A stretch of 64,000 nt of DNA from Adineta steineri (taxonomy: Eukaryota > Rotifera > Eurotatoria > Adinetida > Adinetidae): contig CAJNOI010000027.1 in assembly GCA_905250115.1 (NCBI GenBank), positions 1-64,000 of the forward strand, written 5' to 3'. The position numbers and the translations under genes were made by a program. Under the pieces are notes generated by a model that saw nothing but the letters and a program-made list of their open reading frames with translations, was not told the origin of the DNA and made no database searches. Positions 49,382 through 61,205 of the stretch are shown here, piece after piece. The first letter of the stretch is position 1. Each line of letters starts with the position of its first letter.

Positions 49382-49838
49382 TTAATTTATACATGGTGTT
49401 GGGCTTTTTGTTACATAATATGTGTGTTTTAATTGAAGATTTTGAATTTTCATTTGATATTTTTCTGAACAATGTTTTGCTTTTTGTTCAGCTATTAATG
49501 ATTTAAATGGTTCATCGGAATAATAGATCATATATAGTTTTTTAACCCATTCTTTATTTTTTAATTTATCTAAAATAGAAATAGTTTCTTTCGTTTTCGA
49601 AATCTTAATTCATACTGTAGATATCTTGACGTTCATTGATTTGATGAAATATTAAAAAGAATTCAGGTGAAACTTCATCTTCACGATTATCTCGAGTGTC
49701 CGTTGTAAATTGACATGCAAAATAAATAATAATACCTGTACCATATAAACCAATATATATAATTATAAATATAGAAGCACCTAAATTTCCTGTTAGAAAA
49801 TGTTGATTATGAATATTTTGTGTTGTCGAACAATTCAT
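49382..49838 (-). CDS. Orphan single-pass membrane protein, 136 aa
   Basis: Two minus-strand exons (49838-49616 and 49569-49382) with a 46-bp intron, joined at phase 1. I chose the ATG giving MNCSTTQNIHN; an in-frame ATG 87 bp upstream also exists. One membrane helix (SIFIIIYIGLYGTGIIIYFA, about residues 22-42) follows a short N-terminus with a possible N-glycosylation site (NCS). The cytosolic part is charged, with KNKEWVKKLYMIYYSDEPF and AEQKAKHCSEKYQ. The topology and size recall small ion-channel regulators such as KCNE, but no diagnostic motif is present and I do not recognise the family. The second exon stays open for 62 codons with good codon use and ends TPCIN. Confidence 0.55.
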
Positions 49839-49984
49839 TATGAGTATGATGATTTCGTTTTTTTTATAAATATGTTCTTCTTTGTGTTGGATAAAATATG
49901 TGTAATCGACTGAAAAAAATGACACAGCTTGTCAGCTTCTTTTTTTAGAAATATGAAAGAAATGAATAAGAATTTATTTTTTAG

Positions 49985-52403
49985 ATGAGACAACCCATGA
50001 AACGAACGATAATTACATCGAAAACTACAGGTCGACGATATTTTTTGGTTCGTTCATCTTCACGGCCTGGTGGTCGACGATATTATGTATGCTCAACACC
50101 AGATTGTGAATTACGTGTAGCTCGTGAATCTAATCTTTATTGTCGAACGTGAGTTTTCAAAAAAACAAATGAATATAAATTCATTTTATATTTATTAGTC
50201 ATGCACAATCAAACAATACAGATAGTGAAAATATTAATGACATTTCAGAAAAATCAGATGATGATGGTATATACAATCGGATTATTTTATGAATCTATGC
50301 ATATATTTATTTATTTCTTAGGAGATGAAAGTATTGCAAATGATCAGAGTGAATTACTTGATGAAGAAACATCGCAAACGGTTAGAATAAAACAAAAAAA
50401 ATCTCTTTTTTTAATTGTTTTTATGGTATATTTTAAAAGGAACAACAAGATACAAATGTAGATTCGAATGATAATGAAGATGAAAATAATGGTATGTAAA
50501 AAATGATTTGTTCCCAAAATAAAGCATATTCTTCTTTAGATTCAATGAGTCAAAACGATTCTATTGATGCTGATGCTGATGCAGATAATAATGGTAATGC
50601 TACATTACCACTTTCATCTAGACAAAAAGCGAAGGTTTGATTTTGATGTTCAGATGAGAAAAATATATATTCATACATGAATTATTTTAGGCAAATCGTA
50701 CCATAGAAATAGATGAAGCAACTGGTGCACGTACTTTTCGTGATAGTACAGGTCGTCGTCGATACCTCTGTACGAATGCAACATGTACAAATATGCTTAA
50801 ACGTCAAACGGATATATTTTGTATAACGTAATTATTCGATAATTTTCATATTAATCAAAAATATTGATTCATTTCGTATACATTGTTTTAGTCATGCAAA
50901 TACTGATTTAAAGGATTTAAAAGAACCACCAACTGAACCAAATGTAGATAAAAGTAAAAAACCTCGTACAAATCAAAAACGTTATTCGGCACCACCAGCA
51001 GCATCTAATCATAAAAAAGAACGTTTTCGTTCACCATTTTCAAATAATAATTCAACAGGAAAAGATGAAAATGGTACAAATGGAAATCATTCAGAAGAAT
51101 ATGAATCACCAGAAAAAGTATAATACAATAATTTTCTTTTTCTTTTTTCTGTAATTGATGTTTTCGTTATTAGGTTCCAGAAAGTACAGGAACAAAACGT
51201 TCATTTCGAGATGCATCAGGAAGAATACGTTTTCTCTGTTCACTTCCTACATGTAAAAGTCGAGTTCATCGACAAGCTGAAACATATTGCAGACGGTTAG
51301 TTTTGTTTTTTATGAATAATTTTATTTTTTGATAAAATTTTTTATAGACATACACGCGAATTTTTAAATGGAACACTCCAAACTAGTATGGATATAAGTA
51401 CTACAAATGATAGTATAAATCATACTGAAGGTAAAAAAACGAATTATTTTTATTGAAATGAAATATTATATTATAGAAGAAACTGATGTACAAAAAATGG
51501 ATGTAAATGTAAGTTGAATATGAAGTGATATCCTATTTGATGATAATAAAGTTCTTTTTAGCATAATAAGACTGATACACCCTCGCATGAACCTTCAACG
51601 AAAAAACGTAAACATGATTCACAAATTGCATTAACTGCATCACTCAATCAATCTTCAATTCCAGCTGATAAAGTAATTTTGTTTCACCTTGTTTTTTTAT
51701 ATTCAATTCTCTATCTATTTCAGATGGTTATTGCTACAACAACTCTTCTTGATGAACAATGGGTAAAACAAACCTAACATAATTTATCATAATTGAAATA
51801 TTTTCTTTCTAGGCAAATATTCTCATATTTCTTCGTAAATTTCCTCAAGTACAATTATCATCAAATTTAGTTGTTAATGATTCAACAACACATTTACTTG
51901 TTGATGATAGTGAAAAATCATTACATTGTACTATAACAAAAAAAATTGTTCAAGCAGCTGTACGTCGTCATATATTTATAATATCTGCACGTTGGATAAA
52001 TGATTGTATAAATGCAAATAAATTTCTTGATGAACATTCATATGAAATCTTAAGTGATTCACATACAACATTACGTTTATCTATACAAGATTATTCAAAT
52101 AATAATCAATATTTATTTAAATCAAATTATGGATTTGCTATTGAATGTCGTCAATGTCAAGGTTCAATAAATCGTAATGAATTAATGGAATTAATTGAAT
52201 TAACTGGTGCACAAATTTATGATCATAATATTACAGTTGAAATCTTAACTGTTTTATGTGATGCAAATGAAAAAAATTTAACTAAAATTAAAGAAAAATA
52301 TCTTCAATCGAATCTGTCAAATATCAAATATGTTACAAGTGATTTTTTACTTAAATCAATTATTAAATTTGAAATGCAAGATATTGATAGATATTCATTA
52401 TAA
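49985..52403 (+). CDS. BRCA1-like tandem BRCT protein with three CX4CX11CX2H fingers
   Basis: About twelve short exons, roughly 600 aa, starting directly after a TTTTTTAG acceptor. Three copies of a 40-residue unit lie before the BRCT region: RRYYVCSTPDCE...YCRTH, RRRYLCTNATCT...FCITH and RIRFLCSLPTCK...YCRRH. Each has the exact spacing CX4CX11CX2H, and copies two and three are led by FRDSTGR or FRDASGR, so they look like zinc-binding knuckles. Between them are acidic, Ser/Asn-rich linkers with basic KKRKH-type NLS. The C-terminal 230 residues form a BRCT pair like BRCA1's: TTHLLVDD, ISARWINDCINANKFLDEHS, then KSNYGFAIECRQ, ELIELTGAQIY and YVTSDFLLKSI. BRCT pairs read phosphoserine at DNA damage. 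I see no RING. The finger family is unknown to me. Confidence 0.75.
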
Positions 52404-52531
52404 ATGGAAAGAGAGAAATATATACATAGAAACTTTTTGTAATCTATATGTATGTGTATTCAAATAAATCTATTGTGATCTTCTTCTTTTTTTTCTTTTC
52501 TTGATTAATTTGTGATCTAACAGAAAAAAAA
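52404..52531 (+). other. 3' flank of the BRCT gene up to the assembly gap
   Basis: AT/CT-rich 3' UTR-like sequence with AATAAA near 52463, running into an A-run and then Ns. Confidence 0.6.
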
Positions 52532-52631
52532 NNNNNNNNNNNNNNNNNNNNNNNNNNNNNNNNNNNNNNNNNNNNNNNNNNNNNNNNNNNNNNNNNNNNN
52601 NNNNNNNNNNNNNNNNNNNNNNNNNNNNNNN
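52532..52631. other. Assembly gap of 100 N
   Basis: A run of exactly 100 N between two A-rich ends, a standard scaffold gap of unknown true size. The next gene starts 47 bp after it, so a promoter or extra sequence may be missing. Confidence 0.99.
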
Positions 52632-52677
52632 AAAAACTTTATTTTCATTATTTAGGAATAAAACTTTGTTATTCTAG

Positions 52678-54205
52678 ATGACATGTCAGCATCCGAATTG
52701 TTCTTATTCGATGCATTCTGTTTGTACGAATCATTGTGATTGGTCACTTTGTTTTCAACATATAGATGAACATCGAATATTACTTGAAACTGAATTTGAA
52801 CAAGTACTTGATGATTTAATTAAACCAACGAATGAATTTTCAAAAATAATTGAACAAACAAAACAAAATATCAAGAAAAATCAACAGGAAGAACTTGATC
52901 ATCTTCGACAATTTCATCAAAATCAAATGGAAATATTTCATCCACAATTAATTCAAATTCAACAATTTCAAAAACAATATAATGAAATATCAGAAAATCT
53001 TATTAAAATAAAAAATAATGAAAATCTCTTAATACACAATGATTTTCAACAAATTAATAATTTATTACAAAAAATAAATCAATTTAAAAATTCTCTAACA
53101 GGTTTATTTTCTTCTTTTTTTCTTATTATGTATGAAAATATATGAGTAAAAACTAGATTTCTAAAGATATCCGAACTTAATCACTAATCATGCTTAATGT
53201 TTTATTGCATGTTATGACATATATAGCGACATGCGATTTTCACTATTTAATAGAGGACAGTCGGAGGTACAAACCTATGTGTAGAGAATATTTTCTTTAA
53301 GTACTTTTCCAGGCAAGTCTTAGTAATAGATATAAGAGGAAAATTACCGAATTGCCGAGAGCAATGTTTTTTTTCGCTAATTTTGTAACTCGAAGTGCCC
53401 TTTTCAAATTGTTATTTAAGTAACTTCAAGCTTCTACTTTCTGAAGATGCTAGAGGGTTTTTAAGAAACTGAGTACAAGTACGTCAATTTCTGCTGGAAA
53501 AGAGAGAAAAAAATCATTCGGAATAAACCTACCCTAAAAAGTGCTTTAGGAAATCAATTTCATACATCGACGTTTCCCCCTGAATAGCGAGAACTGTAGG
53601 TTATTATGACCCTCTATTCAAAAGGTGTAAGAGCTCTTATCACCTGTCTTTTTCATAATTCTGATAGTAGTAGAAAAACAATTCATCAGTCTATAGTCAT
53701 AGTAATAAAATCTAGCAATTAAAATAGTACTTATTTTATGTATCATATTTTCATCATGTCAAGATTGTACTAAGTGTTTATCAATTTAGATATTCAAGAA
53801 ACAGAAAAAGAAATCAAACCAACTTATTGTCCTTTAACAAGTTTAAATATTTTTGGTTTATGTGCATCACATAATGTACGTTTATGTGGATCTCAAAAAC
53901 AAATTCGACATTTATTCGAACATTTTCGTAATTATCATCATCTTACACCTCATTATGCAAATGAATTAGTTAATGCATTAGCAGAAAATTTAGATCCAGT
54001 TCTAACAAAAATCTTTCCTTCTAATTCAAAGATTATAGATCCAAATGATAAAATAGCATGTCCATTTCATAATACAAGTTCAGAAAGTGGAATTCGTCGT
54101 ACACCATGTACAAATATGATTACAAAAAGATTTTTATCAATACATTTAAAAAGTGTTCATCATCTTCGAGTAAAACAAATCAAAGAAATTATGAAAGAAA
54201 CCTAA
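52678..54205 (+). CDS. Orphan Cys/His-finger, coiled-coil protein, copy 1 (279 aa)
   Basis: Two exons (52678-53101, 53790-54205) join at phase 1. The N-terminus has MTCQHPNC then SVCTNHCDWSLCFQHIDEH, with spacing CX4CX7CX2HCX4CX2HX3H, like a B-box-type zinc module. A coiled coil of about 100 residues (Gln, Glu, Ile, Lys-rich) follows. The C-terminal half has two diverged copies of a finger: CPLT-x5-FG-x-x-x-x-H-x-x-x-L-C ... HFRNYHHLTP, and CPFHNTSSESGIRRTPC ... HLKSVHHLRV. This suggests a TRIM-like layout without RING or a known C-terminal domain. It is a tandem paralogue of the next gene. The intron is 688 bp, far longer than usual here. The ATG follows a TTCTAG acceptor. Function unknown; perhaps protein or nucleic-acid binding. 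Confidence 0.65.
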
Positions 54206-54313
54206 ATGTGAAGAATAAATATAAATGTTTTGTTTTAATTTTCATTTTTCTTTTTGTTATATTATTGTTTATGATTAAAATAGATTATATTACTTTAGAT
54301 ATATTTCATTACA

Positions 54314-55419
54314 ATGACATGTGAACATATTGGTTGTTCTTCAAATAAATTCTCAATGTGTAAAAATCATTGTAGAAAATATGTTTGTTTGGAACATTTG
54401 ATTGAACATGGTGATATATTTATACATGATTTTTCCAATTTAATCGATCATCTAGATAAATCGACAAGTAATTTAACAGAAGAAGCAAATAATGCGACAG
54501 CACAGGTAAGCACTTAAGGATGAAAGCTATTTCTAATATAGAACTTAGATCATTGAGCGTCGTCAACGTGAACTTGATCGTATCAATCGAATGTATGATG
54601 AAGAAGAAGAAGAAATTCGAAAACGTCTTACATTTGCTGAAGCTGCAAATAATTTATTAAACGATAAACAAAATCAATTAACTATTTCCAGACAACAAGA
54701 TGAATGTCATGTTGAACAACATGATTTAGAACAATTAAAATTCTATGCTATTGAAATAAAAAAGTCTTTCGTTAAAAAAGAAGAAAAACCAATTACAATG
54801 TATCGAAAATTTTTTTATTTTATTTCAAAATTTTTTAATTTTTTTCTTATAGTTGTAAAATAGAAGATAATATTCGTAAAACTTATGTATGTCCATTAAC
54901 TCGACCGAATGTTTTTGGTATTAAATCTGAACATAATATTCGTCTTGATTGTGATGGATCAACCTATATGAAATATTATTTAACTAAACATTTCGAATAT
55001 TATCATCGAATGTTACCTACATGTGCAATTCGATTACGAGATGCTGTTATTAATGATCAATTGTCACAAGAAACAAAATTATTTTCTGATAATGAAATAA
55101 TTCTTGTAAATAATAAACAATTAATTTTTATTTTTTCTTCTCTATTTTTTAGAATCAAGAGTATCATTTTGATTGTCCACTGACAGATTCCAAAAATATT
55201 TTTGGAGCCCGGTCAACAATATCAACATTAATGCATATACCATGTACTAAAAAACAAATAACATTTCCATCAATGATAAATCATTTACGTTTATATCATA
55301 AAATGAAATCGGATGTTGCAAGAAAAATAGTAGAAGCACTGAAAAATAAATCTCTACATTCTGATCTTATTCTTTTTAATAAGAATCAACATCTCGGAAC
55401 CGGTTCGAAAAAAAAATAG
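54314..55419 (+). CDS. Orphan Cys/His-finger, coiled-coil protein, copy 2 (320 aa)
   Basis: Four exons (54314-54505, 54549-54799, 54853-55105, 55153-55419) join without a frame break. The N-terminal MTCEHIGC then SMCKNHCRKYVCLEHLIEH has exactly the spacing of copy 1. A coiled coil with REL, MYDEEEEEIRKRLTF and LEQLKFYAIEIKKS follows. Two C-terminal fingers start VCPLTRPNVFGIKSEHNIRL (ending HFEYYHRMLP) and DCPLTDSKNIFGARSTISTL (ending HLRLYHKMKS). The C-terminus is basic, ending GTGSKKK. It starts 108 bp after copy 1 stops, so the pair arose by tandem duplication, with different intron patterns since. No known family recognised. Confidence 0.65.
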
Positions 55420-56339
55420 ATATTAATTCGTTGTTTTTATATTCTAGTTTCATTTTGTAAACAATTTTCGTATATAAACTATATTTGTTTTTTTTTTTTG
55501 TTCTAAATATGTAGTTCACATAGACTGACTTAAAAATGTATTGAAGACGAATATTGTGAATAGTATCATGTATGAATATGATACATAGCTGAGGTTAGAG
55601 AAATGAACGCTATTTTATATCTTATTATAATACTTCATGTGTAAAATGCTATTTGTCAGAAGTTTTACACTTTGATGACCCGGTATGATTGATTGCACCG
55701 TCTATAGTTCTTGATGAATGTCGTAAGAGAGAAAAAGAAACGCGAAGGAAATTTTTAAATAGCGTCAAAAGATAAAAACATGAATGCCGTTATTCAATAG
55801 AAATGATTTTAAATCTGATCAGAAAGTGCACATGTAATTATAAGAGATTTGAGCGCACATAGGAATATATGCTTTGCTAAATTAAAAAATATAATTATAG
55901 TACTAAGATCAATCGTCATTGCAATGGATTTCTTCTGTCTATTGAACTAAATTAATGATTAATAAATTTTGAAATTTAACTTTTCCATGATTCACATATG
56001 CAAACTAAAACAGCTTGTGAGTCATTAAGTTTTCAATATTCATACAGGTTTTTTATATAAAAAATATTTGCTTTACTGTTCGTTGTTCAGCGACATCTGT
56101 TCTTAAATTTAATTGTTTATTGGTTTGTATATGCCATATCATCGAAAAATGAGTCAGGAAAATAACCTTCATCGACGTCAGCATCATTCTGTTCTATTCA
56201 AATAAATTCTTCCATTATCATTATTCTGTCCGATATGCGAATTTTCCATCATATAAATGTTTGTTATCATGACATTTTTTAGATTTTTATTATTTCTTTT
56301 TCAAGAATTCTGTGCCAAATAAGGAAACTGATTTAAACA
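55420..56339. other. Intergenic, no gene recognised
   Basis: About 0.9 kb of AT-rich sequence before YKT6. Nothing recognisable beyond likely 3' UTR of copy 2 and the YKT6 promoter. Confidence 0.6.
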
Positions 56340-57374
56340 ATGAAAATATTAGCTTTATTTGTGTTACATAAAGAAGGTGATAAAAATGTAAGAATACTTC
56401 AAAATGAATTTAATCTGGATAGTTTTGGTTATTTCGAACGTCGGGGGTATTTTTGATTTCTCGAAATTTATTATATTATATTAAATTCCATTTTCTTTCA
56501 GTGTTCAACCATTGCTTGTCTTTTCAGCAAGAACAGTTACTGAACGTACAGCTTTAGATACAAGACAATCTGTTGAAGCTGATCAGAATGTTAATGGTAT
56601 AATATTATGAATTGTTTTCGAAGTTTTATCTTGAATATTTTTATTTTAGCTATGGTTCATGTTTATGTTCGTCGTGATGGTTTAGCATCAGTTCTTGTTG
56701 CTGATAGCGAATATCCACAAAGAGTTGCACATACTCTTCTTAGTAAAGTAAATATTCATTTATTTTATTTAATACATCTTCAAATAGAAAAGAATGCTCA
56801 AGCATTAGTTTATAATTCAACGAATATTTTTAGGTTATGGATGATTTTACTGCTATGTATCCACCTTCTTCATGGGGAAGTATGGGCGAACAGTAAGTCA
56901 ACTATATTTCGAAGAAAATTTTTATTATTTGTTTTTATTATTTAGAACAGGTAAAATGGTATCACTCGGTGAAACACTAAAGAAATATCAGGTTAGCATT
57001 ATTGATATATATTTGTTCTGTTTTATGTATAATGAGTTATTTAAATTTAGAATCCATCAGAAGCTGATCCGTTAATGCGTTTACAAAAAGATCTTGATGA
57101 TACAAAAGATATTCTTGTAAGCTCTTTTTTTGTCACTATGATAAATATTTCAATAATAAACATATTTTTATAGAAAAGTACATTGGTTAATGTTCTTGAA
57201 CGTGGCGAAAAAATCGATGATTTAGTTGCACGATCAAATGATTTAAGTTTCGAGGCAAAAGCCTTTTATACGACGGTATGATAATATAATTTTGACTTCG
57301 TTTTTTACTGAAATACAGAATTTCTATTTATTTTCTAGGCAAGAAAAACGAATCGATGTTGTACATTATTCTAA
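56340..57374 (+). CDS. YKT6: R-SNARE YKT6
   Basis: About seven exons with 45-70 bp introns, close to 205 aa. The longin domain begins MKILALFVLHKEGDKN and continues through GVQPLLVFSARTVTERTA, HVYVRRDGLASVLVADSEYP and VAHTLLSKV. The R-SNARE helix runs from QNPSEADPLMRLQKDLDDTK to LERGEKIDDLVARSNDL, with the zero-layer Arg in ERGEK. The C-terminus is ARKTNRCCTLF. The first Cys is the palmitoylation and the second the farnesylation site by analogy with human CCAIM, although the final residue is Phe. YKT6 drives ER-Golgi, endosomal and autophagosome fusion. Confidence 0.93.
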
Positions 57375-58509
<1,135 letters not shown>

Positions 58510-59680
58510 AATTTTTATTTATTTTTAAAGACTGAATGTTTTTTTATTTTCTCTAAGATATTCAAGAATGAACAACAATAAAAATACTTGAATATCTCGT
58601 CTTGTTTTATTTTAAAAGATCTATTTTTATTCTTTCAAAACTACTCAACATATAAATATTTGCACTGTTTGATTGCATATGACTCATATTTAACTGGTGT
58701 ATGTAACAGAATGATTCATAGAAATATATTTTAAGGAAATTCTAATATTCTCTTTAACCTGCAATATGATTACGTTAGTTTTGATAGGTTACTGTATTTC
58801 TGTGGAACTTTAGAATTTTTTTCTTTTTATATAGTTGGATAGAACATTGATTGCTCTAACGAATTGTATGGTTCTCATTTGATTTGTTCCTTGTCTTGAT
58901 GGAGAATTTAGCGAAGTTCTAAAAGTCTCCAAAAAATATTTTTACGCAGATATTCGTTATTTTTCATAGACCGTTATAATCCGCCAAAGATATAAGTCTT
59001 CCTGTTTCTTTAAATGACTGGATGGAATGTTAATTACTCTATGGAATCATCTAGTTTAGGTCTAATTCATCTGGAGGTTTTTACATACATCATGCGTCAC
59101 ACGGATAGTCTTAAAATCTGTTTTTCATTAGTGTAACGAAAAGTGCTAGATAACACTAAATTGAAAAAGTAAAAATTAAGCATTCTTCTCGAATATAGGA
59201 TGATTTCATTCAATATTTGGTGCAAACATGTCTCCGATAAATCTCTTCAATCTGAGATTACTTTCGCGACAATCAGATATTATGGAAGGAAAAGTTTAAC
59301 CTATTTTGAATTTTACATCATTTTAAAACAGTCATCTGTTATCTTTCATCAGTAATTGTCACTCCTAATTAGATATATTTCTATATCGAAATTATTCATA
59401 GTTGCACAAAAAATATAGCATAAAATAAGGGAAATGACATCATCTAATTATGACAGTTTTTTTCTTACCTTATTTTAAACAATACGTGAGACTACGGTGA
59501 CTGATGATGATTATTGACAAAAAACATACATGTTTTCGTTTATTTGCCAAACTATTGTGCAATACCACGTGTCATGACTCATTTTCAATCCCTCTATTGC
59601 AAATATATATATTCTCTACAATCGTAGATTATATACATTAAAATATTTTTAATAAACTGTTCCGATTATTATATATAAAA
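58510..59680. other. Intergenic, no gene recognised
   Basis: About 1.2 kb of AT-rich sequence between DPM1 and TRPT1 with no protein-like frame, tRNA or obvious repeat seen. Confidence 0.6.
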
Positions 59681-60610
59681 ATGGCTGCAAGAAATTACAA
59701 ATATTCAAGTCAAGTGAGTTAAATAAATTTATTTCTATATTGTTTAACAAAAAATTGTTTTAATAGAGGACAGGTGCATCTAATTCTGCTTCCGAAAAAG
59801 TTGTACAATTATCAAAAGCTTTATCATGGCTGCTACGTCATGCCGTTTTAAAAGAAGGTTTACAATTTCAATCTGATGGTTACGTATTTGTTGAAGATGT
59901 ACTTAATCATCATTCTTTTGCAAATAAATATACAGTTGAGGATATTCATGAATGTGTTGCAAAAAATGAAAAGAAACGCTTTGGTCTTAAAGTTGATGAA
60001 CAAACAGGTAAAGAAATGATTCGTGCACATCAAGGTCATTCTCTAGAAGAAGCTAATGTCGAGATGAAACAAATCACAAATCCAAATCAATTTCCTGTTG
60101 TATTACATGGAACGTATATGAAACATTGGCCATCAATCAGCACTAAAGTATGATACAGCAAATATATAATTTTGATTTAATCATCTTTCTCTATTTATTA
60201 GGGTTTATCAAAAATGAATCGAACACATATTCATTTCGCACCAGGAATGCCGACTCAAAATGGTGTTATAAGTGGTAAGTAAATTTGATGATTCAAAAAG
60301 AAAAAAAAATTTTGTTAATGTTTTTTAAAGGAATGCGGGCAAGTGCTCAATTATATATTTATATTGATATGGAAAAAGCTTTAAAAGGTTAGAATTAATC
60401 ACTTTAATTTAATCTTTCTTTAAAAAAAAAAATATTTCTTTATCTTTAGATGGTTTAACATTTTTTGTATCTTCTAATAATGTGATACTGTCTCCGGGTA
60501 ATGAAGATGGTTATATACCTCCTTGTTATTTTCGTTTGGTGCAAAATCGACAAGGTCAAAATTTACCAGTAACTGCAGAATCATTTCAAAAGACGACTAC
60601 TGATAGTTAG
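59681..60610 (+). CDS. TRPT1: tRNA 2'-phosphotransferase (KptA/Tpt1)
   Basis: Five exons, about 245 aa. Conserved blocks are LSKALSWLLRHAVLKEGLQF, DGYVFVEDVL, KKRFGLKVDE, RAHQGHSL, VVLHGTYMKHWPSI, KGLSKMNRTHIHFAPG and the Arg-rich RASAQLYIYIDMEKAL. The R-H pair in LLRH and the Arg in MNRTHIH are in the places of catalytic or NAD-binding residues of the family. Tpt1 removes the 2'-phosphate left at tRNA splice junctions by fungal/plant-type ligases, using NAD. Animals keep it although their own ligase leaves no such phosphate. Gene starts at ATG 59681 right after an AT-rich TATATAAAA. Confidence 0.93.
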
Positions 60611-60965
60611 TCTCTATTTAGTTCTTTTTCCGTTATCATATGTATATTAGAAGAAGTAACTATTTTGTATTTTTTCCATATACTGATTGATGTTTATGGA
60701 TTCACCGAATTATTTTATTTGTTATTTTGAAATTTGTTTTTTCTCAAACAAAAGACACATCTCGAATTGAAACAAAACTGTTTTTGTTAAATTATCTAAT
60801 TCAGATCTGATTTGATGACTTTTGAAAATTTCGTTAGGAATAAAAATCTAATACCGTATGAATGCTTATTCATATACAGTCAATCATTTAATATATAAAA
60901 ATAACAATGACAGTACAGGTGAATTTATTGTAAAGACAAAACATTTACAAAATTATATTATTGTT
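60611..60965. other. Convergent intergenic region
   Basis: About 350 bp between TRPT1 and the minus-strand Cys-rich peptide gene; AT-rich with no feature recognised. Confidence 0.6.
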
Positions 60966-61172
60966 CTATCGTGGTTGACATGTTTGATCGATAAAACTAC
61001 ATCGTAATGGTGGACAGCAATCATAATGATATTCACATGATTTATGCATTCGTTTACATGATAACGATGAAAACAAGAATCGTTTTGATTTTAATAATGC
61101 CGTATCACTTTTTGAAACAATGAATATATTGAACAGATGAAGAATAATGATAAAGATTAGTATCCAGCGCAT
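60966..61172 (-). CDS. Small secreted Cys-rich knottin-like peptide
   Basis: A single frame; I prefer the inner start giving MRWILIFIIILHLFNIFIV, a good signal peptide (an upstream in-frame ATG at 61205 exists). The mature C-terminal part has the six-Cys pattern CX6CX5CCX4CX6C, the layout of inhibitor-cystine-knot peptides, ending TCQPR. Such peptides occur as channel modulators, defence peptides, protease inhibitors and structural factors, and nothing here shows which. A linker of about 18 residues with KSKR, a possible furin-type cleavage site, separates signal and knot. Total about 68 aa. It is an isolated gene with no visible intron. Confidence 0.5.
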   Translation of the reverse strand: MRWILIFIIILHLFNIFIVSKSDTALLKSKRFLFSSLSCKRMHKSCEYHYDCCPPLRCSFIDQTCQPR

Positions 61173-61205
61173 TTTCGTGTGTACGAATGAATAGAAAATA
61201 TTCAA

